This document shows positions 33,340 to 45,017 of a stretch of 64,000 nt of DNA, piece by piece. This DNA is from Mycoplasmataceae bacterium. GTDB taxonomy: Bacteria; Bacillota_I; Bacilli_A; Mycoplasmatales; Mycoplasmoidaceae. The DNA lies in assembly GCA_031288285.1 (NCBI GenBank), contig JAITRQ010000005.1, positions 19,388 through 83,387 on the forward strand, read 5' to 3'. The notes under the pieces were generated by a model that saw nothing but the letters and a program-made list of their open reading frames with translations, searched no databases and was not told the origin of the DNA. Both the position numbers and the translations under genes were made by a program. Positions within the stretch are counted from its first letter, which is position 1; the number at the start of each line of letters is the position of its first letter.

Positions 33340-36168
33340 ATGCAAGAAGCAATAATTGTAAAAGGTGCAAAAGAAAATAATTTAAAAGACATTAATGTTA
33401 CTATTCCCAAGAATAAAATGGTAGTAATTACGGGCTTATCAGGCTCAGGTAAATCATCATTGGCTTTTGATACTATTTATGCTGAAGGTCAAAGGCGTTA
33501 TTTAGAATCGCTTTCATCTTATGCACGACAATTTTTGGGTGGTAATGAAAAACCTGATGTTGATGCTATTGAAGGTTTGTCACCATCCATTTCGATAGAT
33601 CAAAAATCCGCAACTCATAATCCTCGTTCTACCGTTGGTACAGTAACTGAAATTTATGATTACTTACGTTTACTATTTGCGCGTATTGGTCAACCATATT
33701 GTCCTAATGGACATGGTTTAATTGAAACATTAACTACGAAGCAAATATTGGATAAAATTGTAGATAACTTTCAAGAAAATGATAAACTTCAAATTTTAGC
33801 GCCATTATTTTATCGTGCCAAGGGAACTTTTAAAAACGAGTTAGATAAATTACGCAGTGAAGGATTTTTGCGTGTACGTATAGACGGAAGACACTATTCG
33901 CTAGATGAATTAATTAATTTAGAAAAAAATAAATTTCACAATATTGATATTATTGTTGACCGTGTTATTGCTCACAAAGATCATGAAACTCGTTCGCGAA
34001 TTAATGATGCTTTAGAGACGTCTATTAAATATGGTAATGGCAAAGTGATTATTTTAAACAACGAAAAAGAGACTTTATATTCGCAATCTCATTCATGTAA
34101 AGTATGTGGATTTAATATTCCCGAAATGGAACCCAGATTATTTTCGTTTAATGCGCCCACCGGAGCGTGTCCAATATGTAAAGGATTGGGTTTTACATAC
34201 GAACCCGATGAAAATAAAATGATTCCCAACAAAAATTTGTCTATCAATGAAGGTGGTATAGATTATTTCAAAAACACCGTTAACACTACTTCATTAGATT
34301 GGCAAAGATTTAATGTCATGTTAAAACATTATAAGATTGATAAAGATAAACCTTTGTTTCAATTCGCTAAAAAAGAAATGGACTTAATTATGTATGGATC
34401 TGACGAACCTATAGATATTCAACTTCATTCTAGTGGTGGTAATAGTTATTCTAAATTTGATTATGTCGAAGGTGTATTGGAATTAGTCAAGCGTCGTCAT
34501 TTAGAAACCACTAGTGATATGCAGCGTCAATACTACTCCAAATACATGTCTGAAAAAATGTGCGAAGCATGTCATGGTAAAAAATTATCGCCTGCAGCTT
34601 TGTCAGTGAAGATTGATAAAAAAGACATCATTGAAGTTACTGAGCTTGGTATTAATGAGTGTATAGATTTTTTACTAAATTTAAATTTGACCACGCAACA
34701 AACACAAATAGCTAAATTGGTACTAAAAGAGATTATTGATCGATTAACATTTTTAGATAATGTCGGCCTTGGCTATTTAACATTATCACGTTCTGCCGCC
34801 ACTTTAAGTGGTGGTGAATCACAACGAATTCGTTTGGCAACGCAGATCGGATCATCACTTACAGGCATTTTATATGTATTAGATGAGCCATCCATCGGTT
34901 TGCATCAAAAGGACAACGCCAAATTGATTGATACTTTAAAGAAAATGCGTGATTTAGGTAATACTTTATTGGTGGTGGAACACGATACAGAGACAATGCT
35001 TAGTGCTGATTATCTAATCGATATTGGACCCGGAGCTGGTGAAAATGGTGGTCAAGTGGTAGCGATTGGTACGCCTAACGAAGTGATGAAAAACGCTAAT
35101 TCAATCACTGGCAAATATTTAAAAGGAACGTGAGCGATTCCCGTACCTTCGTCTAGGCGTGCAGGCAACGGACAAAAGATTGTTATCAAAGGTGCTTCGG
35201 GGAATAATTTAAAAAATATAGACGTAACTTTCCCACTTGGCAAATTTATTGTTGTAACTGGTGTATCGGGATCTGGTAAATCTACTTTAATCAACGAAAC
35301 ATTAGCCAAGAACATTCAAAAAATATTATTCATGCCGTTTGTTAAACCCGCTCCACTAAAAAATATTACAGGCATTCAAGACATTGATAAACTAATTATG
35401 GTTTCACAAGAACCAATTGGTCGCACACCCCGAAGTAACCCCGCAACTTACACTGGTGTGTTTGATGACATTCGTGAGTTATTTGCATCACTACCCGAGT
35501 CGCGTGCTCGTGGGTACAATAAGGGACGTTTTTCATTCAACTTACCTGGTGGTAGATGTGAAAAATGTTGGGGCGATGGAGTCATACGGATTGAAATGCA
35601 TTTTTTGCCAGACGTTTATATCAAATGTGATGAATGTCACGGAAAAAAATATAACGAAGAAACATTGGCAATCAAATATAAAGGTAAGTCTATATATGAT
35701 GTGTTGGAGATGTCAGTTAGTGAAGCGTTGAAATTTTTTGATAATCACCCAAGTATTAGACAAAAATTAGAACTACTAAATGATACGGGTTTGGGATATT
35801 TAAAAATGGGTACCTCAGCTGATAAATTGTCTGGTGGTGAGGCACAAAGAATTAAATTAGCTAAATTTTTACAAAAACGTGCTTCTAAAAATACTATTCT
35901 TATTCTTGACGAACCAACTACTGGTCTGCACACTCATGACATTAAAAATTTGATTGCTGTTCTTAATCGCATTGTAGACAATGGTTCTACCATTATTGTG
36001 ATTGAGCATAATTTAGATTTAATCAAATGTGCAGACTATATTATTGATTTAGGCCCTGATGGTGGGGAAGCTGGTGGAAAAATTGTCGCTACAGGCACAC
36101 CAGAGCAACTATTAACTAAAAGAAACATTTCTTACACAGCACAATATTTAGAGAAGGTTTTGCGATAG
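33340..36168 (+). CDS. uvrA: Excinuclease ABC subunit A
   Basis: 942 residues, the normal length. UvrA scans for bulky DNA lesions in nucleotide excision repair. Two ABC ATPase modules are complete: Walker [24 protein letters not shown] and [13 protein letters not shown], signatures [12 protein letters not shown] and [12 protein letters not shown], Walker [11 protein letters not shown] and [10 protein letters not shown]. Zinc modules CKVCG...CPICKGLG and CEKCWGDG...CDECHGKKY are also intact. A TGA at 35131 encodes Trp (KGTWAIPVPSS). The start is clear from [16 protein letters not shown]. Confidence 0.97.
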
Positions 36169-36180
36169 AAACAAAGAATT

Positions 36181-36699
36181 ATGAAAAAATTATTAATTGT
36201 GGTTGATTATCAAACTGATTTTGTTAATGGTAGTTTAGGATTTAAAAAAGCAGTTAAATTAGAAAAAGGGATAGTGAATAAGATTAAATTATTTATTAAG
36301 AATCATGATGATATTTTTTTTACTATGGATACGCACGATGATGCATATTTAAATACTATTGAAGGCAAGAAATTACCAATTAAGCACGCCATTGTTAACA
36401 GCGCGGGTTGACAATTACATGGTGAAGTCAGGAAATATGCCAAATATGGTACGATTATTACTAAATCTTCGTTTGGTGCTAGCAAACTTATGACTTTGTT
36501 AACAACATCTAAATACAAGCAAATAGAACTTGTGGGATTAGTATCGCACATGTGTGTTTTAGCTAATGCAGTCATTAGTCAAACAGCATCTCCAAACACA
36601 CCGATTGTAGTATATCGTCATTTAACTGCTAGTTTTAACTCTAAATTACACCAGCAAGCACTAAATGTGCTGAAACATCTACATATCAGTATTAAATAA
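36181..36699 (+). CDS. pncA: Nicotinamidase / isochorismatase family hydrolase
   Basis: 172 residues. LLIVVDYQTDFVNGSLG gives the catalytic Asp9, FFTMDTHDD the metal-site region, TKSSFGA the Lys region, and GLVSHMCVLANAV the nucleophilic Cys. The pattern fits nicotinamidase, which deaminates nicotinamide to nicotinate for NAD recycling; other isochorismatase-like roles are possible. It starts 12 bases after uvrA. A NAD kinase gene lies 3 kb downstream. Confidence 0.8.
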
Positions 36700-37398
36700 T
36701 TATCACAATTCAGTATGCCTTACTCAATCGCGGTATCGACTTAGTGAAACATAAACACCCAAACTAGCATCAACGGTAGCATAAAAAGACACAATTACGA
36801 CAAACGCTAGAAGTGAACTACCACCAATAGAAAGACTATATACTTTATCGGTATTGTAATTATGCTTAAAAATTCATGATTCTCAATTTCGATCCCAATA
36901 AACATCGTCATCAATAGGATGAGTGGGAGAAACGTGTGGAATAGCAGTAACGCCTAGAATGTAAATAGTAATGGAGCTAATTAACATAATCAGAATAATC
37001 CGAATGTAGCTATTAACATTAAACCAACTTCTAGTTTGACTGCGCGCATATCCTAATAGAACAACAAGAAATAATAACGTAATTAAAATCATTGATAATG
37101 ATAATCACATTGTTCAGTTTTTTCATACGTGTGGATGTGTTCAATTGTTTTGGTATTGCTCTCCAGGATGATTATCTACAGTGACACTAACATTAAAAAA
37201 ACCAAATCTTTTAGGATAGATATCAGGTGCAGCATAGTCAGTATTCATGTTAGCAAGAGCGTCAGAAGGCAAAACAAAAATTAAATAAATCAAAACTATA
37301 AATGTAAAAACAGAATAAATTACAGCAATAATTCATACCGCAATTCAAATATTATTAATAACTTTTTTTTGTGTTAAATCACGTAACGGACTATCCAT
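36700..37398 (-). CDS. Four-helix membrane protein of unknown function
   Basis: 232 residues with many TGA-coded Trp. Helices lie near IWIAVWIIAVIYSVFTFIVLIYLIF, LSLSMILITLLFLVVLLGY, IRIILIMLISSITIYILGV and IGGSSLLAFVVIVSFYATV. An extracellular-looking segment between helices 1 and 2 is Pro/Asn/Trp-rich. No family recognised. It sits immediately downstream of the HAD phosphatase gene and abuts the convergent pncA stop. Confidence 0.65.
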
Positions 37399-37404
37399 TA
37401 TGAA

Positions 37405-38286
37405 TTAAAGATTAAAGAATTTTCTCAATTCAATAGCTACACCATCTTCGTTATTGGTTTGCTGAGTCATATAGCGCGCTGATAATTTAGCGGTTGTAGT
37501 ACCGTTTTTCATTGCGAATCCAAAAAATGCAGTACGTAACATTTCTGCATCATTATCTCCATCGCCAAAGGCCAAACAATTTTCTAATGGGATACCATAG
37601 TAACTTGATAAATATTTTAAAGCCATCCCTTTTGATGAAAATACACTATTGATTTCAATGATTGTGCCAAGACCAATAACATTTCAATGACGAACAATTA
37701 ATGTATTAGCAATAGATTTTATTTCGTAAGATAAATCATCAATGTATTTATCAGATTTAATGTGTAGCAAAATTGAATGGACATCAGCAGTAATGTTAGC
37801 TAATTTTGGTTTAATATAGCTATATTTATCAGATTTACTCGTGATGTGAAAATGGTTAAATAAAGCAAATCTTTCTTTTTCAGATTTGGGTTTTTTTCAG
37901 ATAAAATCTCCTTCGGTATTTTCTACTAAAATATTATTTACATGTTTTAAAATGTTTTTGTTATTCATAATTTTTCGGAGAATATCATTTGAAAAACCCA
38001 AATTCAATGGTGTAAATTTTGGATTTGAAGGATTAGTGATATATGAACCATTGTAATTTATTAATAGACTATTTAATTTCAATTGCTCATAATATTTGAT
38101 TGCTGCGCGCTTAGGTCTGCCTGTTGCAATGCAAAAAATATTACCACGATCAGTGAATTTTTTGATGACATCAATGGTGGATTGGGAAATTGTGTTATTA
38201 GATTTTAGCAAAGTACCATCCAAATCAGAAACTACTAAAATTTTGGGAATATCTACCAATTGATGTTCGCGAGAATAACTAGACAT
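37405..38286 (-). CDS. Cof-type HAD-IIB phosphatase
   Basis: 293 residues from ATG 38286. Motif I VVSDLDGTLLKSNN, motif II IATGRPKRA and motif IV AFGDGDNDAEML mark a Cof/HAD-IIB sugar-phosphate or flavin phosphatase; the C2 cap lies between. The start overlaps the trpS stop by one base (TAATG). The order HAD-trpS-spx-nadK-EIIB-like equals M. genitalium MG125-MG129 (from memory), supporting orthology with that uncharacterised phosphatase. Confidence 0.88.
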
Positions 38287-39296
38287 TATTTTATTAAACC
38301 TATTTTTTGATAAATTTGCTGTAATCGGATAGTAGAAATACTTGCGCAATATTCGGCATTGAGTTTAATTTGTTTAGCAAATATGGGATATTGCTTGAGC
38401 GCCGAATAGTATTTATCTTGAAACGACTTTAAGAAATTATTTACGATTAAAGCTAAATCTTTTTTGAATACGCCATAATTTTTACCATTGTATTGTTTTT
38501 CAATTCATTCTATTGTTTTGTTTGTGATACAACTGTAAATTACCATTAAATTACTAATCCCAGGTTGTTTAGTAGAATCATATTTTACCTGATCAAGTGA
38601 ATCTGTTTTGGCCCCCATAATTTTTTTAGATGCAATTTCGGGTGAGTCTAGTAAAAAAATAGTGCCATTTTTATTAATACTAGACTTAGACATTTTTTGT
38701 TGTGGACTAACTAAATCCATGATTCGTGCACCTTGTTTGGGAATCAATGGTTGTGGTATCGTAAACATATTACCGTAACGTGAATTCATTCTTGAGGCTA
38801 TATCTCTAGTTAACTCTACGTGTTGCTTTTGATCAGCTCCCACAATTACATAATTAACATCATAAAGCAAAATATCAGCAGCCATTAATATGGGATAAGC
38901 GAACAAACCGACTGGGATATATTCAGTACCATTATGTGCAACTAGTTTGTTACTTTTATCTTTAAATTGCGTCATACGCGATAACTCCCCCATGTTAGTG
39001 TTACACGTCAAGATTCAATTCAATGCTAGATGAGTTCATACTTCGGATTGATAAAAAATGTGCGTTTTTTTAATATCTAGACCCATGGCAATGTAAGTGG
39101 ATATCAAACTGATTTTATGTTCGTACAAAGTTTTAGGATCATAGGTTTGTGCACTTAGTGCATGCAAGTCTGCAACAAATATATACATTTCATATTGATC
39201 CTGAAATTCAATTAGTGGTTTGATTGCGCCCAAGTAATTTCCTAGTGTAATCTGGTTAGATGGTTGAATACCAGATATCGCTTTTTGTATGGTCAT
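38286..39296 (-). CDS. trpS: Tryptophanyl-tRNA synthetase
   Basis: 336 residues, class I synthetase. The N-terminal [16 protein letters not shown] holds the HIGH equivalent, [19 protein letters not shown] and [11 protein letters not shown] (KMSKS) are diagnostic. In mollicutes it charges the tRNAs that read both UGG and UGA. It is itself encoded with TGA codons (at about 39013, 39034 and 38504). It heads a two-gene unit with the HAD phosphatase. Confidence 0.96.
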
Positions 39297-39374
39297 TTTT
39301 CCACATAGATTATAACCGCTTTAATATAATAGTTGGGAGTAGGTAAGAAGGTATTTTACAACCGAGTTAACATT

Positions 39375-39791
39375 ATGGATGGTCTGAAGATATACGTAAC
39401 ACCTGGATGTCTGGGATGTAGACTAGCTATGGCTTTCTTTGACCGTCACTGTATTAGTTATATTAAGAAAAACATACTTAAAGAAAAATTAAAACCTGAA
39501 GAGATCATGGATATATTGTCTTTAAGTGAAAACGGATTTGATGATATTTTGTCTACCAGAAGTAAAGAACATCAACAGAAGCGTCGTCAAATTAACAATT
39601 ACACAATTGGCGAGATGATTGAGCTAATAATTTTGTATCCACAAATATTGTCTCGTCCTATAATTATCCAGTATCATAATTCTCGTCCACAACGTTTATT
39701 AATTGGTTACAATTCAAATGACATTGAAATATTTTTAAGAGGGTTGTATGACCAAAAACCAAAACAAGCAACGATTCCAAGTCCTGATTAA
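39375..39791 (+). CDS. spx: Spx/ArsC-family regulator
   Basis: 138 residues from ATG 39375 (a TTG 14 codons upstream is a poorer start). The thioredoxin-like fold begins LKIYVTPGCLGCRLAMAFF, with the C-x2-C redox switch of Spx, and FDDILSTRSKEH and LILYPQILSRPIII match the family. Spx binds the RNA polymerase alpha subunit and controls the disulfide-stress response in Firmicutes. It overlaps nadK by 44 bases and faces away from trpS. Confidence 0.88.
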   Translation: MDGLKIYVTPGCLGCRLAMAFFDRHCISYIKKNILKEKLKPEEIMDILSLSENGFDDILSTRSKEHQQKRRQINNYTIGEMIELIILYPQILSRPIIIQYHNSRPQRLLIGYNSNDIEIFLRGLYDQKPKQATIPSPD

Positions 39792-40542
39792 TCAGCGCCC
39801 TAATTCTAAAAAAGTCGCTCACTACATTAAATCAATTCTAATTAAAAATGGTTGAATTTTAGATAAAACCGCACCTCAATATTTATTCATTATTGGTGGA
39901 GATGGTACCTTGGTACGTAATTTGCGTTATTATTACCATAAAGCGATTAATATCGTGAGTATCAATACCGGTAATATTGGTTTTTATGCCCATTTTCACC
40001 GCGACGATTTTAAACGTTTTATGGAAGATATCATGAATAGTGAGAATTATTCTAATCCTTATTTATTAGAAATCTATGTTAACGACAAACATTTGAATGC
40101 AATTAACGAAATGACCATTCAATCGCTAAATACTATTTCTATTGATATCACTATTAATGATATTTTTTATGAAACATGCAAGGGAACGGGTGTAATGATT
40201 TGTACACGAACCGGTTCTACTGGGTGAGGTAAAAGTGTTGGGGGAGCGGTTATTATGCCCAATGTAGATGCATACGAGTTAATAGAATTATCACCAACTC
40301 TTCATGTCAAAAATATGTCAGTGAATGCGCCATTAATTTTGAATCATCGTGACCAAATAAATTTAACTAAATTTAATTCTAACCAACGATGTGATTTGAT
40401 CATTGATGGTATGCGCGTTTTAACTGTTAAGCCTCATGATCACATCAAAATTAGTTTAGTTAAGTCTAAATTCAAATTATGTTTTAATAGTGGTTTACAA
40501 GAATATATATCTAAATTGCAAAAAACATTTATTAAAATTTAA
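39748..40542 (+). CDS. nadK: NAD kinase
   Basis: 264 residues. The only route to NADP in most bacteria. FIIGGDGTLVRNLRYY carries the GGDGT motif, NTGNIGF follows, and GTGVMICTRTGSTGWGKSVGGAV is the NAD-binding region. TGA at about 39851 and 40227 encode Trp. Its start lies within spx, implying coupled translation; the EIIB-like gene follows 1 base after its stop. Confidence 0.94.
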
Positions 40543-40543
40543 T

Positions 40544-40906
40544 ATGAATAAATTTTTTAAATATATTTTATATGTTTTGTCATTAGGAATATTACCTTTA
40601 TACATAAAACATAAAGCCAAGCATCAAATTGATGTTAAACGTCAAGAATTTATTGTTTCAAAGGAAATTAATTTTGATTTGAATTTATTAGTTAATTTAT
40701 TTGGCGGACTTAATAATATCGCAAATGTATCAAGTACCATGTCAACTGTCGCCATTACATTAAAAAATGAAATTGACATTGAAATAAAATATTTAAAAAA
40801 ATTTGGTATTCGTAGTTATTTTAAAAAAAGCAATCAATATATATTGGTTTTTGGTGATAACGCACAAGTTATTGCTAATCAAATTAAACTCAAACTAGGC
40901 AATTAA
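40544..40906 (+). CDS. EIIB-like protein without the phospho-cysteine
   Basis: 120 residues: a membrane helix near the N-terminus (FKYILYVLSLGILPLYI) and a C-terminal domain like glucose-type PTS EIIB (LVNLFGGLNNIANVSSTMSTVAITL ... KKFGIRSYFKKSNQYILVFGDNAQVIANQI). The Cys that carries phosphate in EIIB (usually in a CxTRLR context) is replaced, with SSTMSTVAIT in that place. The equivalent gene next to nadK in M. genitalium/M. pneumoniae (MG129/MPN268) is annotated as a putative EIIB. A non-catalytic, perhaps regulatory role is inferred. Confidence 0.75.
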   Translation: MNKFFKYILYVLSLGILPLYIKHKAKHQIDVKRQEFIVSKEINFDLNLLVNLFGGLNNIANVSSTMSTVAITLKNEIDIEIKYLKKFGIRSYFKKSNQYILVFGDNAQVIANQIKLKLGN

Positions 40907-42705
40907 CTTTGCTTGAATTTTTTTATTCACGAGCAAACAATTTGTTTCGCATCTCGAAAAACCTTAGGACTTGTCAAATCAATATTTAATAACTTAATAG
41001 TATTCAGTGGTGACAGTGAAGAACCTGATGATAAAAATTGGAAATATTTTTTTAGCATCGTTTGATCACCGTGATATATTGCATCAGCCACGATAATAGC
41101 TACAATTTGACCAACAGCATATTTATAAACGTAAAAATTACCAACGTAAAAATGACTAATACGGAAAATAGTAGATAAACCATAAACATACGGTTCTTTA
41201 TTAAATGATTTTTGTTCATCATTAATAAAACCTTGATATTTTTGAACCATCGCTTGGTATGTCTTTAAAATAGTCTCTTTGGTGAATGGTTCATTATTAT
41301 TGATCTTTTCATTCATGATGAATTCAAAATTGGAGAAGATTATTTGTCTAGTTGTCGTGGCAAAAAAATTACTTAGCATTTTATCCAATACATAAAGTTT
41401 CATTTTTTTATCTGCTTGGTATTTATCCAGTAGACAATAATAGAGCAATTGTTCGTTAACAATGGATGCAATTTCAGCACAAAAAATCGAGTTAGTTGTA
41501 TATATTTTTTGGTGTAAATTAGTGTAGTATGAATTCATCGAATGGCCTAGCTCGTGAATAATGGTCGACACAGAATTTAGCGAATTATCAAAATTCATAG
41601 ATATGTAATATGCTTCTAATCCTTTTGTACCGCCAATAGAATATGCACCAGTGTGTTTATTGGGTTTAGCAAGTCAAGAAATTCATTGTTGATCAAATGC
41701 TTCTTGCACTTTTGCAAGATATTCTTCTCCTAGAGGTTTGAGTGCTACTAGCACAAGTTCTTTAGCTTGTTCAATGCTAAAATTAATATTAATTTTGATT
41801 AATTCAACATTTTTATCCCATGGTTTTAGCACATTCAAATGTAACATTTTTTTTAGTTTATTCATTGATGCGATTCGGTAATCATGAGCTAATGGCTGAA
41901 ATCTACTTATTAATGCGTATAAATTCAAAATGAAATTAGCACTAATTTCATCTTCGAAAGCAACAGCACTTACATAATCTTTGAATTTATAAATTTTGGC
42001 ATTAGTATTTAGCATTAAATAGTTGTAATATAAGGTTTGGGTTAATGTTGATTCAAAAGCATGAAATGCTTTATTAAAATTAATTCACGTTGTTTCTCTT
42101 AGTTTGCGATCTTTGGATTTAATATTTTTGGTAACATCGGCAATGGTTGTTAATGGTATCACTTGACCTTGACTATTTATGGCAGGTGAAAATTTAATGT
42201 CACTGTCTGTTAAAGTTTCAAAAATTGTTTCAAATCCACCATGAATATTGCTAATTTTAGACATCAAAACTTCTTCATCTTTAGATAAGCGATGTTCCTT
42301 GTGCCTGAAAATTAAATCAAAAGAACGCTGGTAATTTTGAATATTGTGGTCTTTCAAAAAAATGGAAATAGTTTTTCAATTTTCAATTATGATATTTTCA
42401 TAATTGGCTAATTTGGTAGCAAATTCGCGACCTTGAGAATTTAATTTTTGTGATCAAGCAATTCAATGAGGATTTGTTAAATCTTCATTTAAATTGTTAT
42501 GTATGTAGTTACTCAAACGATTACTAGTAATGATGTGTTGTTCGTTTAGTTTCAATCATTTTATAAAATGGTTTTTACTTTTATAAAAATGAGAATAAAG
42601 TTTAATAATTTGCTTTTGCTCAGTCAGTCAATCTTGATGAAGTTCATTGAGTGTTTGATTCTTTAAAATTTTATTTAGAGTTCAATTATATTGATGATGG
42701 TTCAT
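40903..42705 (-). CDS. pepF: Oligoendopeptidase F
   Basis: 600 residues, M3 family zinc peptidase that cleaves short peptides in the cytosol. The zinc site is IIHELGHSMNSYY with the third ligand Glu in FCAEIASIVNE. The N-terminal helical domain and the C-terminal SHFYVGNFYVYKYAVGQIVA and FLSSGSSLSPLN are typical. More than ten TGA codons encode Trp, notably at the N-terminus (YNWTLNK, HQDWL, FIKWL). It overlaps the convergent EIIB-like gene by 4 bases. Confidence 0.95.
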
Positions 42706-42766
42706 ACCTGAGCTATGACTATCTATTTTAATTCAATTTGCTATACTTAGTTCTAAGAATAGTAAT

Positions 42767-43066
42767 ATGAATATTAATCAGTTAATGCAACAGGCCCAGA
42801 AGTTGCAACAAAAAACTCAGCAAAAACTTGTCGAATTTGAGCAAAAAGAATTTGAATTTGACTACAAGCAAGGTTCGGTTGTTGTGCGTATGCGAGGTGA
42901 TTACAAACTCACCAATATACTTGTGAATGATGTTCTAGTGGACAAAGATGATAAAACCACAATGCAAGAAATGATTGCCGAGGCAATTAATGCCGCAATT
43001 GAATCAATAACACAAGATCGCGAAACGATTCAACAATCTGCAACTGGACATAATTTACCTATTTAA
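42767..43066 (+). CDS. ybaB: YbaB/EbfC nucleoid-associated protein
   Basis: 99 residues: an N-terminal helix with MQQAQKLQQKTQQKLVEFEQKEF and the core VVVRMRGDYKLTNILVNDVLV, as in the YbaB/EbfC DNA-binding family. It precedes recR by 9 bases, the common ybaB-recR pair often found with dnaX. Confidence 0.92.
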   Translation: MNINQLMQQAQKLQQKTQQKLVEFEQKEFEFDYKQGSVVVRMRGDYKLTNILVNDVLVDKDDKTTMQEMIAEAINAAIESITQDRETIQQSATGHNLPI

Positions 43067-43075
43067 ATTTTATTG

Positions 43076-43672
43076 ATGAAATCTGATGCAATCGAATATC
43101 TAATTGATGCTTTTAAAGTCCTCCCAGGAGTTGGGAAGAAACAGGCAGAAAAAATCGCTTATTTTTTAGCATTAAAAAATCAAGATTGAATAAATGAATT
43201 TACAAACCGAATAATTTTACACTGCAAGAATATTCATTTTTGTAAACAATGTAATAATTTTTCTGATGGCGAATTATGTGATATTTGTCTTAATATAGCA
43301 CGCGATCATAATAAACTATGTGTTATTACTTCAACTGATGACTTGGAGAAAATTGAAAACACTAATTCCTATACGGGTATGTATTATGTACTCAACGGGG
43401 AAATTGACGTTAAAAATAAAACTAATTTATCTCACGAAGTTATTAAGAAATTTATGAATTTACTTAATCACAATAAATATCAAGAGATTTTGATTGCCAC
43501 CAACTGGACCATTAATGGTGAAGCTACGGCGGTATTCATTAAGAAAATTATTAATGAATTGTCCACAGCATCAGTATATCGTTTAGCTCTGGGACTTCCA
43601 ATTAATTCGGCGCTAGATTATGCTGATAATATAACGTTAAAATATGCGCTTCAAAACAAAACTAAATATTAA
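43076..43672 (+). CDS. recR: Recombination mediator RecR
   Basis: 198 residues. A helix-hairpin-helix (LPGVGKKQAEKIAYF), a four-cysteine zinc finger (CKQCNNFSDGELCDIC) and a Toprim domain (YYVLNGEIDV ... ILIATNWTINGEATAVFI) occur in order. With RecO/RecF it loads RecA at gaps. One TGA encodes Trp early in the gene. The end overlaps the convergent flavodoxin gene by 11 bases. Confidence 0.95.
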
Positions 43673-44111
43673 CTTTATCGGAACGAATATTATTTTTAAT
43701 TCATTCGTTTAAATCAACCACAGTTTCTGGTGAACGTACGCGCTTAGAACGACAACTTCATGAACTAATAGTATTAAGATTAGCCACTTTTTTAATGTAA
43801 TTAACAAAGCGATTATGAGCATGATTAGGGTTAGATAAGTGTCTTGTTGTAAAAACAAAAACATCTGGTTTACAAACGTTAGGATTGGATCACTTAATAT
43901 TTTTAACTCATTTCTTTAATTTAGATTGAATACCTTCAAAGTGAATTGGACTGCCCAAACCTATTAACTCATATTCTTCTAAATTAATGCTAGGATTGGT
44001 AGCGATATCTATAGCTTGACAATTTAATGTCTGGGCCATTAATTCGGCAATGTATCTGGTGTTGCCGGTTCTTTTGCTAGAACAATAAATGATAATAATT
44101 TTGTTTTCCAT
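43662..44111 (-). CDS. Flavodoxin family protein
   Basis: 149 residues with several TGA-coded Trp. IIIIYCSSKRTGNTRYIAELMA is the FMN phosphate loop (SxxTGNT) and LIGLGSPIHFEGI the isoalloxazine-side loop. It is likely a one-electron carrier, potentially serving radical SAM NrdG or the nitroreductase; the partner is not shown by the sequence. It stands alone between recR and the SemiSWEET genes. Confidence 0.85.
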
Positions 44112-44225
44112 ATTCTCTTATTTTAATAGCACGATTATACCTATCATTATGTCATACACGTTATTTAAATGATATCTTGTTCAAGAAGATATAGAAAAAT
44201 CCATTAAAATAATTGAATATTTATC

Positions 44226-44579
44226 ATGTCTATTTTTGAATCTTTCGGTGTCGTTGCTGCTATTTGCATTGCTGTTTTTGTAATTCCTCAAGTATTTAAT
44301 TTGTTGAGAACAAAAAACACAACGCACATTAACATTTGAATGTATTTGATTTATGCTGTAGGATGTTATGTATACGTAATAATCGGTATTATTAATGCTT
44401 CCATCACTGGCAATATTTTTAATGGATTACAGTTCATTTTGGCTAATGGTACTGCATCAATTGTAACTACTATAATTTTAGTATGAAAAATTCATAATTT
44501 ATTACGTGCCAATAAATTACATGTGACTGAAGCTCAATATTGCGCATCTTTGAGATCGCCACGCAAGGAGGTATCATAA
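44226..44579 (+). CDS. SemiSWEET (PQ-loop) sugar transporter, first copy
   Basis: 117 residues, three helices. The PQ-loop motif is FVIPQVFNLLRTKNTTHINIWMY with the adjacent Pro-Gln pair in helix 1. SemiSWEETs are half-transporters that dimerise to move sugars down a gradient. The stop overlaps the ATG of a second copy (TAATG), so the two are made together. TGA encodes Trp in HINIWMY and LVWKIH. Confidence 0.85.
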
Positions 44580-44998
44580 TGAATATTACAATGTGAATAT
44601 TGAATGCCATTGCTGCATTGGCCATTGCAACATTTACGATTCCGCAACTAGTAAGTATTTTGAAAACAAAACAAACTGTCGGTATTAATATTGCAATGTA
44701 TACTATTTTTTTAATTGGTTGTTTCTTTTTTATATTAAATGCTATCGGGTTAATTACCAATGTTAATAAAACCTTATTGCCAACCGGTATCTTACTTTTG
44801 ATAACTAATATTTTTTGTTGTATTAGTGGTGGAATTATTTATTACATTAAAATTCGTAATTTATTACATGCCAAGAAAAATAATATGACTGAAGCCGACT
44901 ATTGTCAAAGTCTATTGCGTCTTAAAAAGACTACTAATATTTTTGCTAAGAAACATGATGATATTCTAGACGGAGTATCTACACCAATAGAATCATAA
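44579..44998 (+). CDS. SemiSWEET (PQ-loop) sugar transporter, second copy
   Basis: 139 residues, three helices and a longer charged C-terminal tail. The PQ motif is FTIPQLVSILKTKQTVGINIAMY. It clearly descends from the same ancestor as the preceding gene (shared NLLxANK/NLLHAKK and MTEADYCQSL/VTEAQYCASL endings). A GGAG site lies at the end of the first gene. The pair may assemble as a heterodimer. Confidence 0.85.
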
Positions 44999-45017
44999 AC
45001 GTTTATGATAGATTATT

